Source: Frischella japonica (GTDB lineage: Bacteria; Pseudomonadota; Gammaproteobacteria; Enterobacterales; Orbaceae). From it: 64,000 bases of DNA. Under the pieces are notes generated by a model that was not told the origin of the DNA, ran no database searches, and worked only from the letters and a program-made list of their open reading frames with translations. Shown piece by piece: positions 1 to 12,864 of this stretch (positions are counted from its first letter, which is position 1; each line of letters opens with the position of its first letter). The DNA lies in contig NZ_JABURY010000006.1 of the NCBI RefSeq assembly GCF_014489845.1, positions 186,001 through 250,000 on the forward strand, written 5' to 3'. A program made the translations under genes and the position numbers.

Positions 1-120
1 TAAAAATTAATAAATATACAATTTCCTTAAGTAAATATTACTAATGGTTTGACTAGATTTTATAAGACCATAAAAATACCTTAAGCTAAAATGATCTGAA
101 AAGTTGCTTTATTAATAATC
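1..120. other. AT-rich intergenic edge, no gene seen
   Basis: These bases lie downstream of the OPT transporter, which reads away from the right. I see no open frame, clear terminator or RNA gene in them; the neighbouring gene to the left is outside the window. Confidence 0.5.
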
Positions 121-2154
121 TTATATCACTCGATTTTTTATTGCCGATAAAGCACGACGAATAAATGCGATGCATATCACAATAAAGATCGTTAATCCCA
201 AAAATTGTTCAACCACACTCGTATGATTACCGAAAATAGCCTGCATAAAATGCGTTAAAGCTAATGGTGAACTATCGTTATCACTTGAGCTACTAATAAC
301 AATCACAATAGCTAAAATAACGCCAACTAGGGTTTCACCGACAATTAATCCTGAGGCGATGAGCGCACCTTTTTGTTCAACCTTGCGTTCATGTTGTGGA
401 TTATGGCTGATTTTGTTGGCTTGACGACGCACAAACCATGAAATTAAGGCGCCTATAAAAATAGGGGTAATAATTAATGGTGGTAAATAAATTCCCATCC
501 CAACGGCAAGTGCTGGTAGGCGAAATTTACTTTTAGTTAATCCAAGGCATAAATCAATAACAATAATCACTGCACCAATTGCAATGCCAATTAAGATCAT
601 GGTCCATTCCATTTGATCAGTAAAAATTCCTTTGGCGATGGTAGCAACTAGAGTGGCTTGCGGGGCAGCTAAAATTTGTTTTGGATCCATATTTGCTCGT
701 GGAGTAGCGCCACTGAATCCATAAGCATGGTAGAGAATATCTAACACTGGGGCTATGACAATTGCGCCAATGACGACACCAATTAACAATGCAATTTGTT
801 GGCGCCATGGTGTAGCTTTGACGAGGTATCCAGTTTTTAAATCTTGTAAATTATCATTAGATATGGTGGCAACAGCTAATACTGCACTAGTAGTGAACAG
901 TGCTAAAGCGGTAATAAAGTGTGAACCTTCTACGGTATTTAACATGCCATTGATTTCGCCTAAGCCAAGAAATAATAAAGCTATGACGGTAATCGCAATA
1001 ATACTAATTCCCGAAATTGGGCTAGCAGAAGAACCAACTAACCCCGCCATATAACCACAAGCTGCGGCAATCAAAAAACCCATAAAAAAAGCAAATAACA
1101 CTGAGCTGATGACTAATGTCCAGGCAATACCGGCTGATAATCCACTATCAGCAATAAAGGAATAAAAGGTAAAAAACAAAATCACCAACATACTAGCCAT
1201 AATGATTAAAATCGTTTTTGGCGACAAATCTTGTTCTGTCCGTTCGATTTTTTGATGGTGTTTTTCAGATTTTAGTGAAGTTAACGAACTTTTTAATCCT
1301 TGATATACTGGTTTGATTAAGGTTAATAACGTCCAGATCGCAGCAATCGAAATGGTACCAGCACCGATAAATCGCAGATCTTTTGACCATAAATCCATTG
1401 CAACATTCATTAATGAGGCATCAGTTGGATAATCTGTTAAGGAACTTAAAATTGGAATGGCAAAACACCATGAAATGATATTACCGATTAAAATAGCAAT
1501 TCCTGACATAATACCAACTAAATAGCCAGCACTTAATAATGCTAAAGAAAAACCAAGAGGGATTTGAAAAATTGATTTTCCGTAACTAAACCAATAAGCT
1601 GTACCATCAGCAATCACTTTAAAACCGTTGGTTAATAAACTAACGCCAGCAGCAATGGTTCCACCAAATATTATATCTTTCAAACCTTCATTATCCGCTT
1701 TAGCAACTTGATGATTATCGACATCACTGCCGGCTTTTAAGATTTCTGCGGCAGCCACACCTTCCGGAAAAGGGAGATCACTTTGTACTACCATGACTTG
1801 TCGTAACGGGATTGTAAATAAAACGCCAAGCATACCGCCAGAAGCACAAATAGCAAAGGTCAGCCAAAAAGGAAAGCTCTGCCAGTAACCGACCATTAAT
1901 AATGCCGGTAAAATAAAAATCATGGATGATAGAGTACCTGCCGCAGAAGCTTGCGTTTGTACCATATTATTTTCAAGAATCGAGGAACCAGGGAAAAAGC
2001 GTAATACCGCCATTGAAATTACCGCAGCCGGAATAGCAGAAGAGATGGTTAAACCCACCTTCAGCCCCAAATAAATATTTGATGCAGTAAAAATGACTGT
2101 AATAAAAGCTCCTAAGATCATGCCTCTTAGGGTAAGTTCTCGTAAATTATGCAT
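121..2154 (-). CDS. OPT family oligopeptide transporter
   Basis: A 677-residue polytopic inner-membrane protein with about fifteen hydrophobic segments. The N-terminus (MHNLRELTLRGMILGAFIT, then SNIYLGLKVGLTISSAIPAA) is typical of the OPT/YSL family, and FPEGVAAAEILKAG is the conserved loop found after the first helices of bacterial OPT proteins. The family imports oligopeptides or metal chelates by proton symport; the substrate here cannot be read from sequence. The length is normal for the family. It stands alone on the minus strand and diverges from mazG across a 314-bp gap. The start at 2154 is chosen because the family N-terminus begins there. Confidence 0.9.
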   Translation of the reverse strand: MHNLRELTLRGMILGAFITVIFTASNIYLGLKVGLTISSAIPAAVISMAVLRFFPGSSILENNMVQTQASAAGTLSSMIFILPALLMVGYWQSFPFWLTFAICASGGMLGVLFTIPLRQVMVVQSDLPFPEGVAAAEILKAGSDVDNHQVAKADNEGLKDIIFGGTIAAGVSLLTNGFKVIADGTAYWFSYGKSIFQIPLGFSLALLSAGYLVGIMSGIAILIGNIISWCFAIPILSSLTDYPTDASLMNVAMDLWSKDLRFIGAGTISIAAIWTLLTLIKPVYQGLKSSLTSLKSEKHHQKIERTEQDLSPKTILIIMASMLVILFFTFYSFIADSGLSAGIAWTLVISSVLFAFFMGFLIAAACGYMAGLVGSSASPISGISIIAITVIALLFLGLGEINGMLNTVEGSHFITALALFTTSAVLAVATISNDNLQDLKTGYLVKATPWRQQIALLIGVVIGAIVIAPVLDILYHAYGFSGATPRANMDPKQILAAPQATLVATIAKGIFTDQMEWTMILIGIAIGAVIIVIDLCLGLTKSKFRLPALAVGMGIYLPPLIITPIFIGALISWFVRRQANKISHNPQHERKVEQKGALIASGLIVGETLVGVILAIVIVISSSSDNDSSPLALTHFMQAIFGNHTSVVEQFLGLTIFIVICIAFIRRALSAIKNRVI

Positions 2155-2468
2155 AAGTTTATATCAATATCAATAAGTTAAGTTAATTAGTATACTATAA
2201 TTTTTTCTTCGTGAAAAACAACATGAGTTCGTGTATTTCTGTTGTGAAATTAGATTTAATATAATTATTGATTAATAATCAATATATTACAATTTATTGT
2301 TGTTACTGTTGAGGGAGTATTATTTTTATATTTAGTGAGAAATTTGTCTTTTAAACATTAATCATGTTACAAAATAATGATATTTGTTGATCGAGAATTC
2401 GGTTAATCTCGAATTTTTAGTCGCTATCAGTATAATAGCTTTTTAACAGCCATTTTTGAGAGGCTATT
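2155..2468. promoter_or_regulatory. Divergent OPT/mazG intergenic region
   Basis: This AT-rich region of 314 bp must hold the promoters of both flanking genes. A perfect TATAAT lies at 2431-2436, 33 bp before the mazG start, with no good -35 at 17 bp spacing. GAGAGG at 2458-2463 is the likely ribosome binding site of mazG. I see no RNA gene or repeat. Confidence 0.45.
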
Positions 2469-3248
2469 GTGCAATCCATTGAAAAATTAATTGCAATAAT
2501 GAAGCAATTGCGTGACCCTGCGACGGGATGTGAATGGGATCGGATTCAGACATTTGATTCGATCAAATCTTGTACTTTGGAGGAAACTTACGAGGTTTTG
2601 GATGCGATTGAACATAAAAATTATGCCGAACTTAAAAAAGAGTTAGGGGATTTACTGTTCCAAATAGTCTTTTATTCTGAATTAGCTGATGAACAAAACT
2701 TATTTAATTTTAATGATGTATGTCAGGCAATCAGTCACAAATTAATTCAACGTCACCCTCATATTTTTACGGATAATAAACAAAAAATTGCCTGGGAAAC
2801 ATTGAAACAGCAAGAACGTAATCATAAACAACAGTTTTCAATTCTCGATGATATTCCGGCGTCAATGCCAGCATTAATGCGAGCTGAAAAAGTGCAAAAA
2901 CGCTGTGCTGCGGTGGGTTTCGATTGGGATAACTTAGCACCAGTAATTGAAAAGGTGCAAGAGGAGTTAGATGAAGTTATCACTGAAGTACAACGCACGC
3001 CACCAATACAGCAAAATATTGAGGAAGAAGTTGGTGATTTATTATTTGCAACTGTTAATCTAGCTCGTCATTTAGGTTTGCGTTCGGAATTCACATTACA
3101 ACGAGCAATCGGTAAATTCACGCAGCGCTTTAAACAGGTTGAAGCGCATATACAAAATCGTCATCAATCATTAAGTGATGTTTCACTTGAAGAGATGGAA
3201 CAGATTTGGCAACAAATTAAGCAACGAGAAAAGCAGAATATAACTTAA
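2469..3248 (+). CDS. mazG: Nucleoside triphosphate pyrophosphohydrolase MazG
   Basis: A cytoplasmic all-alpha NTP pyrophosphatase of 259 residues (E. coli MazG has 263) that hydrolyses NTPs to NMP and pyrophosphate, cleaning nucleotide pools and modulating the stringent response. Two tandem MazG domains are visible. The N-terminal one carries LEETYEVLDAI and the ELGDLLFQIVFY helix near residues 37-70; the C-terminal one carries EELDEVI and EEVGDLLFATVNLARH. Acidic EExxE/ExxD residues for Mg2+ are present in both. The start is a GTG at 2469, supported by GAGAGG 6 bp upstream and by alignment to the E. coli N-terminus (RLRDP..GC.WD). The next gene follows after 10 bp, so the two are probably co-transcribed. 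Confidence 0.95.
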   Translation: MQSIEKLIAIMKQLRDPATGCEWDRIQTFDSIKSCTLEETYEVLDAIEHKNYAELKKELGDLLFQIVFYSELADEQNLFNFNDVCQAISHKLIQRHPHIFTDNKQKIAWETLKQQERNHKQQFSILDDIPASMPALMRAEKVQKRCAAVGFDWDNLAPVIEKVQEELDEVITEVQRTPPIQQNIEEEVGDLLFATVNLARHLGLRSEFTLQRAIGKFTQRFKQVEAHIQNRHQSLSDVSLEEMEQIWQQIKQREKQNIT

Positions 3249-3258
3249 GAGGTATTTT

Positions 3259-3699
3259 ATGTCGTTAGAAAATAATGAACTTTATCAGGAAATTCAAGCA
3301 TGGGCGCAAAATGCCGTATTTAATAGTCCCACCTGGAGTATCAATCAATTAGATTACTCGGAAAAAAGTATCAGTGTCATTGAAGTGATTTTAAGTGAAT
3401 TAGCAGAAAAAAATTTAATATTATCTGAAGAACAGGTCACAATGATTACGCAAGAGTATGGCTGCTATTTATTGTTAACGGCGTATAAATTATACGGTGG
3501 AGAATTTTTTTGGAATAGCGATAATGATCAGCCAATGTTGATTGTTGGTGAACCTGAAGCGACGATTGTATTATTGACATGGCAAAAGGTTCGAGGCCGA
3601 TTATTGGGAGATAAAGCTGATCATATTGCTTATTTTATGGAACAGTTTGGTAAAGAAGCAACGCATCCTGAGGCAGGTAAGCAATTAATCTTTATGTAA
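3259..3699 (+). CDS. Conserved-looking hypothetical protein downstream of mazG
   Basis: A 146-residue soluble protein that I do not recognise with certainty. It has no signal peptide or membrane segment. The first half is predicted helical (SISVIEVILSELAEKNL), followed by a compact stretch with GCYLLLTAYKLYGGEFFW and GEPEATIVLL that resembles small immunity or DUF-type folds. An AAGAGG motif at 3246-3251 precedes the ATG. It lies 10 bp after mazG and is followed by a 176-bp gap before ybjD, so it is probably the last gene of a mazG operon. Base composition matches its neighbours. No function is assigned. Confidence 0.75.
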   Translation: MSLENNELYQEIQAWAQNAVFNSPTWSINQLDYSEKSISVIEVILSELAEKNLILSEEQVTMITQEYGCYLLLTAYKLYGGEFFWNSDNDQPMLIVGEPEATIVLLTWQKVRGRLLGDKADHIAYFMEQFGKEATHPEAGKQLIFM

Positions 3700-3875
3700 T
3701 GGCTGAAAATTCATTATGCAGTATTACGTTACGCAGTATTTGATTAAATACATTATTGTTTCGTTTTAATTACATGTAGTTATACACTTAAATACATATT
3801 AAAAGGTATTTGTACAATTTCCATTAAGTTAGCTATGATATAGGCTTATATTATATTGAAAATAAGGCAACTTTA

Positions 3876-5498
3876 ATGTATTTATCTGAAGTTTATATAA
3901 ATGGTTTTAAAGGTATAAAACAGTTGACCTTAGCGTTGAATAAAGATGCGAATGTCATGATTGGTGAAAATCAATGGGGGCGTTCAAGTTTAATTAGTGC
4001 TTTAATGTTATTATCATTGGATAATTTATTTTATCAGTTTACCGAAAGTGATTTTTTCGATGATGAGCATTATCAGCCAAATACTGCAACTGTACGTTTT
4101 ATTTTTACCGAATTGGCTGATCATGAATTAGATACGCCAGCTTATCAAGCATTAAATGCTATTGCCTATCAAACAATGGATAAGCATAAATCTATTACTT
4201 ATCTTATTGAAGCAACTAAGGTAGAAAATGCCATTGTTACCAAACATGAATTATTAGATCAATATGGTAAGGTAATGACTCATGTTAATCAGCAAGATTT
4301 GATTACACAATTAATTAATCTTCATCCAGTGATGCGATTAAAAAATCCAGTTGATGATAGCTGTTTACCTGTTACCAATCAGCCACTTTCTGATTATTAT
4401 GTTAAGCAATTAGCAATGCAATTATCAGAGCGTGCTCAGCAGTTTTCTGCTGATGATTTAACCAAAAGTTTAGCAGCAGCAAAAGCATTGTTTGAATATT
4501 ATTTAGCTTATGATCCTTCACGCTTACGTTACAAGAAGCAATTTTGCCAATCACCAGCTAGTAATCAAGCTTGGGATTCTTTAGCTCGGCTAAATAATAT
4601 ACTTGATGATCTCGATGATCATTATACCCGAACAATGTTACTCGGCATTTTTGGATCTTTATTTCTGGCGCAAGAAGGGAAGCAATTAAACCAACAAGCT
4701 ACACCAATAATGATCCTTGAGGAACCAGAAAGTCAATTACACCCGATTATTTTATCGGTTGGATTTCGGTTACTAAAAAATTTTCCCGCGCAAAAGTTTA
4801 TTACCACTAATTCAAGTGATTTAGTGTCATTATTTTCATTAAACCATATTTATCATCTTATCCGTAAACCATCAGGTATTATTGCTATGCATACTGGTGA
4901 ACACGGATTAAGTCGTGATGACAATCGTAAAATTTTATTTCATATTCTATATCGTCGGGCATCAGCAGTGTTTGCGCGTTGTTGGTTACTTGTAGAAGGT
5001 GAAACGGAAGTTTGGCTATTAAGAGAACTTGCCGAACTCAGTGGTTATCATCTCAACACTGAAGGTATACAATTGATTGAGTTTGCTCAATGTGGACTAA
5101 AACCGTTAATCCGTTATGCGAATAAAATGGGTATTCATTGGTATGTGATCACTGATGGTGATGCGGCAGGCAAAAAATATGCCGATACGGTGCGCACACT
5201 ATGCCCAGAAGGAAGTGATATTCATCAGTTTTTGACAATATTGCCAGCACGGGATATCGAAAATTTTCTATTTGAACATGGATTTAGTCATGTTTACAAA
5301 CAGATTGGTTTTAACACTACTGAGCATATTGATATGCCAGTTAATCGTATTGTTCATAAAGCAATACGCAAAAGTTCTAAACCGGATTTAGCGATTGCAA
5401 TATGCGATGATGTCAGAAAGCGAGGCATGCAAACAATTCCTCATTTACTCACCCATACCTTTGCTAAAGTTATCCGTTCGGCTAAACAATTTTATTAA
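3876..5498 (+). CDS. ybjD: OLD family nuclease, YbjD-like (ATPase-TOPRIM)
   Basis: A 540-residue protein of the overcoming-lysogenization-defect (OLD) class, closest in style to E. coli YbjD. The N-terminal ATPase begins YINGFKGIKQLTL and has a Walker A of form GENQWGRSS near residue 30, with R in place of the usual K. LEEPESQLHP near residues 285-295 is the ABC-type signature/Walker B region. The C-terminal third carries a TOPRIM domain: LLVEGETEVWLL gives the catalytic glutamate and VITDGDAAGK the DxD pair. OLD proteins are nucleases linked to DNA metabolism and some phage defence, but YbjD itself has no settled role. A weak promoter (TATGAT, TATATT) lies 20-50 bp before the ATG. It is transcribed alone. 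Confidence 0.88.
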   Translation: MYLSEVYINGFKGIKQLTLALNKDANVMIGENQWGRSSLISALMLLSLDNLFYQFTESDFFDDEHYQPNTATVRFIFTELADHELDTPAYQALNAIAYQTMDKHKSITYLIEATKVENAIVTKHELLDQYGKVMTHVNQQDLITQLINLHPVMRLKNPVDDSCLPVTNQPLSDYYVKQLAMQLSERAQQFSADDLTKSLAAAKALFEYYLAYDPSRLRYKKQFCQSPASNQAWDSLARLNNILDDLDDHYTRTMLLGIFGSLFLAQEGKQLNQQATPIMILEEPESQLHPIILSVGFRLLKNFPAQKFITTNSSDLVSLFSLNHIYHLIRKPSGIIAMHTGEHGLSRDDNRKILFHILYRRASAVFARCWLLVEGETEVWLLRELAELSGYHLNTEGIQLIEFAQCGLKPLIRYANKMGIHWYVITDGDAAGKKYADTVRTLCPEGSDIHQFLTILPARDIENFLFEHGFSHVYKQIGFNTTEHIDMPVNRIVHKAIRKSSKPDLAIAICDDVRKRGMQTIPHLLTHTFAKVIRSAKQFY

Positions 5499-5527
5499 CA
5501 CGAGCACTTAAAAATAAAATTATTTGA

Positions 5528-5556
5528 TTGTGGCTATAGATCGGTTCTGTTATACT
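5528..5556 (+). promoter_or_regulatory. Predicted pyrG promoter
   Basis: TTGTGG at 5528-5533 and TATACT at 5551-5556 are 17 bp apart, a good sigma-70 fit. The start codon of pyrG at 5664 is about 100 bp further on, leaving a long leader. I did not find the cytidine-rich start-site pattern that would show reiterative-transcription control of the Bacillus type. Confidence 0.45.
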
Positions 5557-5630
5557 ACGCTCCCGTCTTGTTGATAATAATGTCTTGGTTAATTTCGTAT
5601 GTATATCGTTTAATAAACCGGCACTATTAA

Positions 5631-7292
<1,662 letters not shown>

Positions 7293-7329
7293 AGTTTGAG
7301 TTAAAATTTTATTATTAATTATGTCATAA

Positions 7330-8649
<1,320 letters not shown>

Positions 8650-8672
8650 TTATACTTAGTCCTGATTTTAAT

Positions 8673-8701
8673 AAAACCCACTGAAATTTCAGTGGGTTTT
8701 T
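8673..8701. terminator. Bidirectional terminator between eno and pagP
   Basis: A perfect inverted repeat: AAACCCACTGAAA followed directly by TTTCAGTGGGTTT, with T-runs on both strands. It can end eno on the plus strand and pagP on the minus strand. Confidence 0.9.
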
Positions 8702-8728
8702 ATTTTAGATTGTGATTATTCTTAATAT

Positions 8729-9274
8729 TTATAATTGCCAACGTAACCAAGTAAATAAAATATTACCCGTATTGTGTTTAATTCCAGGTACATAAGTACT
8801 TTGTATAGATAATCGATCATATTCTATTGAAGCTAATGGTAGTGGGGCAGGAAAAGGGATCCAGTTATAATCCCGTCGTGCTGTAATACCAATGGTATAG
8901 CCAATTCCAAAGCGTAATTTTTGGTTTTCGGTTGGGCGCCAATAGGTTTGATAGCCATAGCCAGCGAATGGTTCAATGACATTATGTGAATCTTGAAATT
9001 CCATGATATAAAGTGCATGCCAGTCACCATTTTTATCAAATCGATAAACACCAGCACCAATCCCCCAAGGTCGTTCATTATAACTATCGATTTTATCTTT
9101 ATCATAAGTGGCACGATTATGCCAAGTATTGGCTGGAATATAGAGTTCATATTGATCACTCTTCCACGTGTCGGTTAATGTTTGCTTGATATTTAGCCAT
9201 AAATCTGAAATATGGCTAGCATAGGTTGAAAAGGAACAAAATGTTAAAAGAAGTAATACGTAAACGTTTAACAT
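8729..9274 (-). CDS. pagP: Lipid A palmitoyltransferase PagP
   Basis: PagP is an outer-membrane beta-barrel enzyme that moves a palmitate from phospholipid to lipid A, giving resistance to cationic peptides. The 181-residue protein has a signal peptide (about residues 1-19, ending TYAS). The mature part shows the family signatures DLYIP-type YELYIPANTWHNR (catalytic His52), YNERPWGIGAG, and EFQDSHN with the Asp95-Ser96 pair. YGYQTYWRP and GYTIGITARRDYNWIPFP are also typical. The C-terminal LFTWLRWQL ends on an aromatic/hydrophobic residue pattern expected for barrel assembly. It is monocistronic, converging on eno. Confidence 0.95.
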   Translation of the reverse strand: MLNVYVLLLLTFCSFSTYASHISDLWLNIKQTLTDTWKSDQYELYIPANTWHNRATYDKDKIDSYNERPWGIGAGVYRFDKNGDWHALYIMEFQDSHNVIEPFAGYGYQTYWRPTENQKLRFGIGYTIGITARRDYNWIPFPAPLPLASIEYDRLSIQSTYVPGIKHNTGNILFTWLRWQL

Positions 9275-9553
9275 AATAAAATCTTCAATAAAATTAATAT
9301 CTTATTATTTATTTTAGGATGATTTTGTTGTTTATAAAAGTTAAATCTTAGCATTACTGTTAATTTTATTAATTAAATCAATAGGTTATTTTTAATTTCT
9401 TATGGTTGATTATTTTATAATTGATGCTTATATCAAAAAATAATATTGTATTAAATTATGATCACAGTATAGTTAAGCGATTATAATTTTTATAAGCATT
9501 TTTTGATTTACGTCATCCGCTTTGGTTAGACGGGCAGTTTAAATAGGTTTTAA

Positions 9554-10447
9554 ATGAATTATTCTACCAAACAGGTTGCATTACTAGCTAATGAGCTAAA
9601 CCTTAGCAATTTTCAACATTATCCTAGCCAATTAGCCTTACAGGCCTTATTAAAGGAAGTCTGTTTATCACCCAAACCGGGATTAGTAGACATGATGAAT
9701 AATGGTTCGCATCGCGACATGAACTTCAATACCTTTATTGCTAGTATTAAAGCAATATCTCAATGGTTTGATGATTTTTACCTTTATGGTTACCGATTAA
9801 AGCCACAACATCAATCTAATTTTCTGACGGGGATTCGACCAATAGGGTTAGCTTGCGAGCAGGCTATGTATCAAGCGACTAACGGTGTCAATACCCATAA
9901 AGGTGGGATCTTTGCCTTTGGATTATTACTTGGGGTCATCGGTTATTTACAACAGCAACAAAAACATTTAAATGTCGAGGTCATTTGCAATACTTTGGCC
10001 ACTTTTTGTCATGGTATTGTTGATAATGAGTTAGCGCGATCTAATTCAGCTCAAACCATGGGAGAACAACTTTTTATTCGACATCGTTTATCGGGAGCTC
10101 GTGGTGAAGCAGAATCTGGCTATGCCACAGTAAGACAAATATCATTACCTATTTATCATCAGATGCAACTAGCTGGTTTCGATGAGGAAACCAGCCTATT
10201 ACAAGCAATGTTACATTTGTTAGCCTTTAACCAAGACACTAATTTAGTATCAAGAGGCGGGCTTGAAGGACTTCATTTTGTGCAAAATACTGCACAAAAG
10301 TTAGTTAAACTAGGCGGAATAACTCATCAAAATGGCGATAATCATTTAATTGAATTTGATCAACAGTTAATTGCACGCAATTTAAGCCCTGGAGGCTCGG
10401 CAGATCTAATTGCCATAACTTGGTTTCTTGCCCAATACCAATATTAA
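9554..10447 (+). CDS. citG: Triphosphoribosyl-dephospho-CoA synthase CitG
   Basis: CitG condenses ATP with dephospho-CoA to give the precursor of the citrate lyase prosthetic group, which CitX then attaches to CitD. The 297-residue protein has LSPKPGLVDMMNNGSHRDMNF near residues 38-58 and VNTHKGGIFAFGLLLG near 115-130, both hallmarks of the CitG/MdcB family, and ends in RNLSPGGSADLIAITWFL. It is separated from the citC-X genes by the regulatory genes and the transporter and has its own 279-bp upstream region. It converges on citB with only 13 bp between stop codons. Confidence 0.95.
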   Translation: MNYSTKQVALLANELNLSNFQHYPSQLALQALLKEVCLSPKPGLVDMMNNGSHRDMNFNTFIASIKAISQWFDDFYLYGYRLKPQHQSNFLTGIRPIGLACEQAMYQATNGVNTHKGGIFAFGLLLGVIGYLQQQQKHLNVEVICNTLATFCHGIVDNELARSNSAQTMGEQLFIRHRLSGARGEAESGYATVRQISLPIYHQMQLAGFDEETSLLQAMLHLLAFNQDTNLVSRGGLEGLHFVQNTAQKLVKLGGITHQNGDNHLIEFDQQLIARNLSPGGSADLIAITWFLAQYQY

Positions 10448-10460
10448 TCAGAAACCACTT

Positions 10461-11162
10461 TTACTTATTAAGTTGCTTATATAATCTTTCTGGACGACCA
10501 ATTTTGCCGTGATTTATCTCGACAATTAACAATTTTGTTTGTACACAGTATTCTAAATATCTACGGGCAGTGGTTTTACTAATTCCCGTTTTTCTAACCA
10601 CATCCTCAACTGTTTGTGGTTCATCGCTTTGAGTAAATACATCTTTGACTTTTTGTAAGGTAATTTCTTCAATACCTTTAGAATGACGATTCATATCGAC
10701 AAAGTCTTTAGTTTGTAAATTGAATAATTCATCAATTCGACGCTGGTTAAGGTGTTGTTGAATGCTTTGTCGGTATAAAAACAATTGAAAACGTTCGAGC
10801 GAATGCTTTAATCGTTGATACGATACCGGTTTAATGAGATAGTCAAAAGCCCCGTAGCGTATCGCCTTGCTACAGGTTTCAATGTCACTCGCCGCAGTGA
10901 TAAAAATGACATAGCAATTTAGTTGATTATTAATAATATATTCAAATAATTCGATACCTTGACCATCTGGTAAAAAATTATCCAGTATAACCAGATTAGG
11001 TTTCAGTTTTTCAACCATCATTTTTGCATCCGTTAAGTTAGATGCAATGGCTAATGCTTTAACTTTCGGATCGCGTTGAATAAATTCAGCCGTTAATTCA
11101 GCTAATATTGGCTCATCTTCTACGATAAGTGCTTGTATAATATTATCATTTGCTTTATTCAT
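10461..11162 (-). CDS. citB: CitB-family response regulator
   Basis: A 233-residue response regulator, partner of the CitA kinase encoded just upstream on the same strand. The receiver domain has the acidic pair at E15/D16 (VEDEP), the phosphorylated Asp61 in LVILDNFLPDG and Lys111 in FDYLIKP. The C-terminal domain holds a helix-turn-helix, TVEDVVRKTGISKTTARRYLEY, as in the CitB/DcuR/DpiA class rather than the OmpR class. CitB regulators activate citrate fermentation genes under anaerobic citrate conditions. The likely targets are the divergent citS operon and citG. Confidence 0.92.
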   Translation of the reverse strand: MNKANDNIIQALIVEDEPILAELTAEFIQRDPKVKALAIASNLTDAKMMVEKLKPNLVILDNFLPDGQGIELFEYIINNQLNCYVIFITAASDIETCSKAIRYGAFDYLIKPVSYQRLKHSLERFQLFLYRQSIQQHLNQRRIDELFNLQTKDFVDMNRHSKGIEEITLQKVKDVFTQSDEPQTVEDVVRKTGISKTTARRYLEYCVQTKLLIVEINHGKIGRPERLYKQLNK

Positions 11163-11171
11163 GTTGTACTC

Positions 11172-12764
11172 TCAATATTTTGGTATAAAAACAGAGAAAA
11201 TGGTGCCATATGGTTCATTATTATCAAAAGTAATATACCCATTTGCTTTTTGGGTGAAAGTTGCTACAAGATGTAGCCCAATACCATGTTCTTTGGGGTT
11301 TTGTGAGGTAACTCCAGGTTGAAACATCGAATCACGAAGTTTGTCATCAATGCCACATCCTTGATCACTGACTTCTAATACGATTTCATCGGTTGCATCA
11401 CTTAAATATAACAGCACTGATTTATCACCTTGTTGATTTTTTAGGCAAGCATTAAAAGCGTTATCTAATAAGTTCCCTAAAATCGACATAAATTCTATTT
11501 CAGAGATTGTTGATGGTAACCTAGATAATTGACATGCAGGATCAAAGATTAGTTTTAATCCTAATTCATGGGATTTAGAAAATTTTCCGATTAATAAACC
11601 GCAGATGGCTGGAATTTTGAAATGTTGAGTAATAAAATCTAAACATTTTTGATTATCTATCGAATGTATCGTAATAAAATCTTGCGCTTCTTGGTAGCGT
11701 TTCATGTAAATTAAACCAGACAACGTTGCCATCCAGTTCAAATGTTCATGACGTAAAGCGCGTAAATTATCTACATATTGAGTAATTTGGGTTAATTGCG
11801 AACTTAATAAATTCACTTCATCGAATTTACGAAATGTAATCACCCACCCTTGAATTTTATCATCAACAATGACTCTCACGCGATTAGCGATCACTAAACA
11901 ATCATTAAAATGGCAGATATGATCATGCAAATCTTCCATCTGATTATTACTGTTATAAATAAAATCAGTTGCTTTTATAATATCAGATATATTATGATTA
12001 ACTAACTCTTTGTTATTATTAGTTATATTTAACATTTTACGGGCTGACTGATTGATATTTGTGATGTTATAATGGGTATCAATTGCAATGATGCCTTCAA
12101 AAATCGCTTCCATAATCGATTTTTGGCTCTTTACTAATAAGGCTATACTTTTAGGTTCAAGATTAAACATTTGTTTTTTAATTAACTTAGTGAAACATAA
12201 TGAGAAAATAAATAAAGCTAAAAATAATAACCCGCAAAAGATAATAAAAGGAATTAACCTTTCTCTATGTAATTGAGAAATGTTATCAACTAAGTACCCA
12301 ACGGAAACAATACCAATGACTTGATTATCATCATTGATTATTGGAGCTTTCCCTCGCAATGACGCCCCTAGTGAACCTTCTCGAATGGTGATAATACTAT
12401 TGCCACTCAATACTTCTTGATTATCTCCTCCTAACATCGGTACATATAATGGACTATTGGCTGTATGAAAAAGACGACGAGCTTGATTATCGCCAATTAC
12501 AATAAAACTCGCATCACTCTGTTTATAGATATCAGTGACCAATTGAGCAATCTTATCAGTATCTTTATTTTGAACATATTGGATAAGGCTTGGAATAACC
12601 GCTAATTCTTTAGCTTGAACTTGCGCTTTTTGACCTAAATTACGATAAAGATCAGTTTCTGTTAAGCTCCAGATATAACTTTGTAAAAGTGTTAATGAAA
12701 TGATCATTAATAGTAATAAAGATAAAAAAAGCTTTGTGGTGAATGAAAAACATTTCATTTTCAT
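11172..12764 (-). CDS. citA: Citrate sensor histidine kinase CitA
   Basis: A membrane sensor kinase of the CitA/DcuS class, about 530 residues from Met at 12764; a longer frame to 12815 adds 17 residues that look non-coding. Two transmembrane segments (near residues 10-32 and 170-190 of this start) flank a periplasmic PAS domain. In it RRLFHT and SLRGKAPI match the positions of the Arg/His and Arg/Lys citrate ligands known in Klebsiella CitA. A cytoplasmic PAS, the RHEHLN phospho-acceptor region, NLLDNAFNA, DQGCGI and HGIGLHLV (ATP lid) follow. It lies 9 bp upstream of citB and diverges from citS. Neither start has a clear ribosome binding site. Confidence 0.9.
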   Translation of the reverse strand: MKMKCFSFTTKLFLSLLLLMIISLTLLQSYIWSLTETDLYRNLGQKAQVQAKELAVIPSLIQYVQNKDTDKIAQLVTDIYKQSDASFIVIGDNQARRLFHTANSPLYVPMLGGDNQEVLSGNSIITIREGSLGASLRGKAPIINDDNQVIGIVSVGYLVDNISQLHRERLIPFIIFCGLLFLALFIFSLCFTKLIKKQMFNLEPKSIALLVKSQKSIMEAIFEGIIAIDTHYNITNINQSARKMLNITNNNKELVNHNISDIIKATDFIYNSNNQMEDLHDHICHFNDCLVIANRVRVIVDDKIQGWVITFRKFDEVNLLSSQLTQITQYVDNLRALRHEHLNWMATLSGLIYMKRYQEAQDFITIHSIDNQKCLDFITQHFKIPAICGLLIGKFSKSHELGLKLIFDPACQLSRLPSTISEIEFMSILGNLLDNAFNACLKNQQGDKSVLLYLSDATDEIVLEVSDQGCGIDDKLRDSMFQPGVTSQNPKEHGIGLHLVATFTQKANGYITFDNNEPYGTIFSVFIPKY

Positions 12765-12864
12765 CGTACAATAAAAACAATTGGTTATTGAATAAACATG
12801 CAGAAAGTCTAACATAGGATTGAAATTTATAAATCATTTAAGACCATAAAAACCACAAATTTTC

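Noticed and set aside
755-1054. 99-codon plus-strand frame
   Set aside because: It lies opposite the OPT transporter, has no ribosome site and no recognisable domain.
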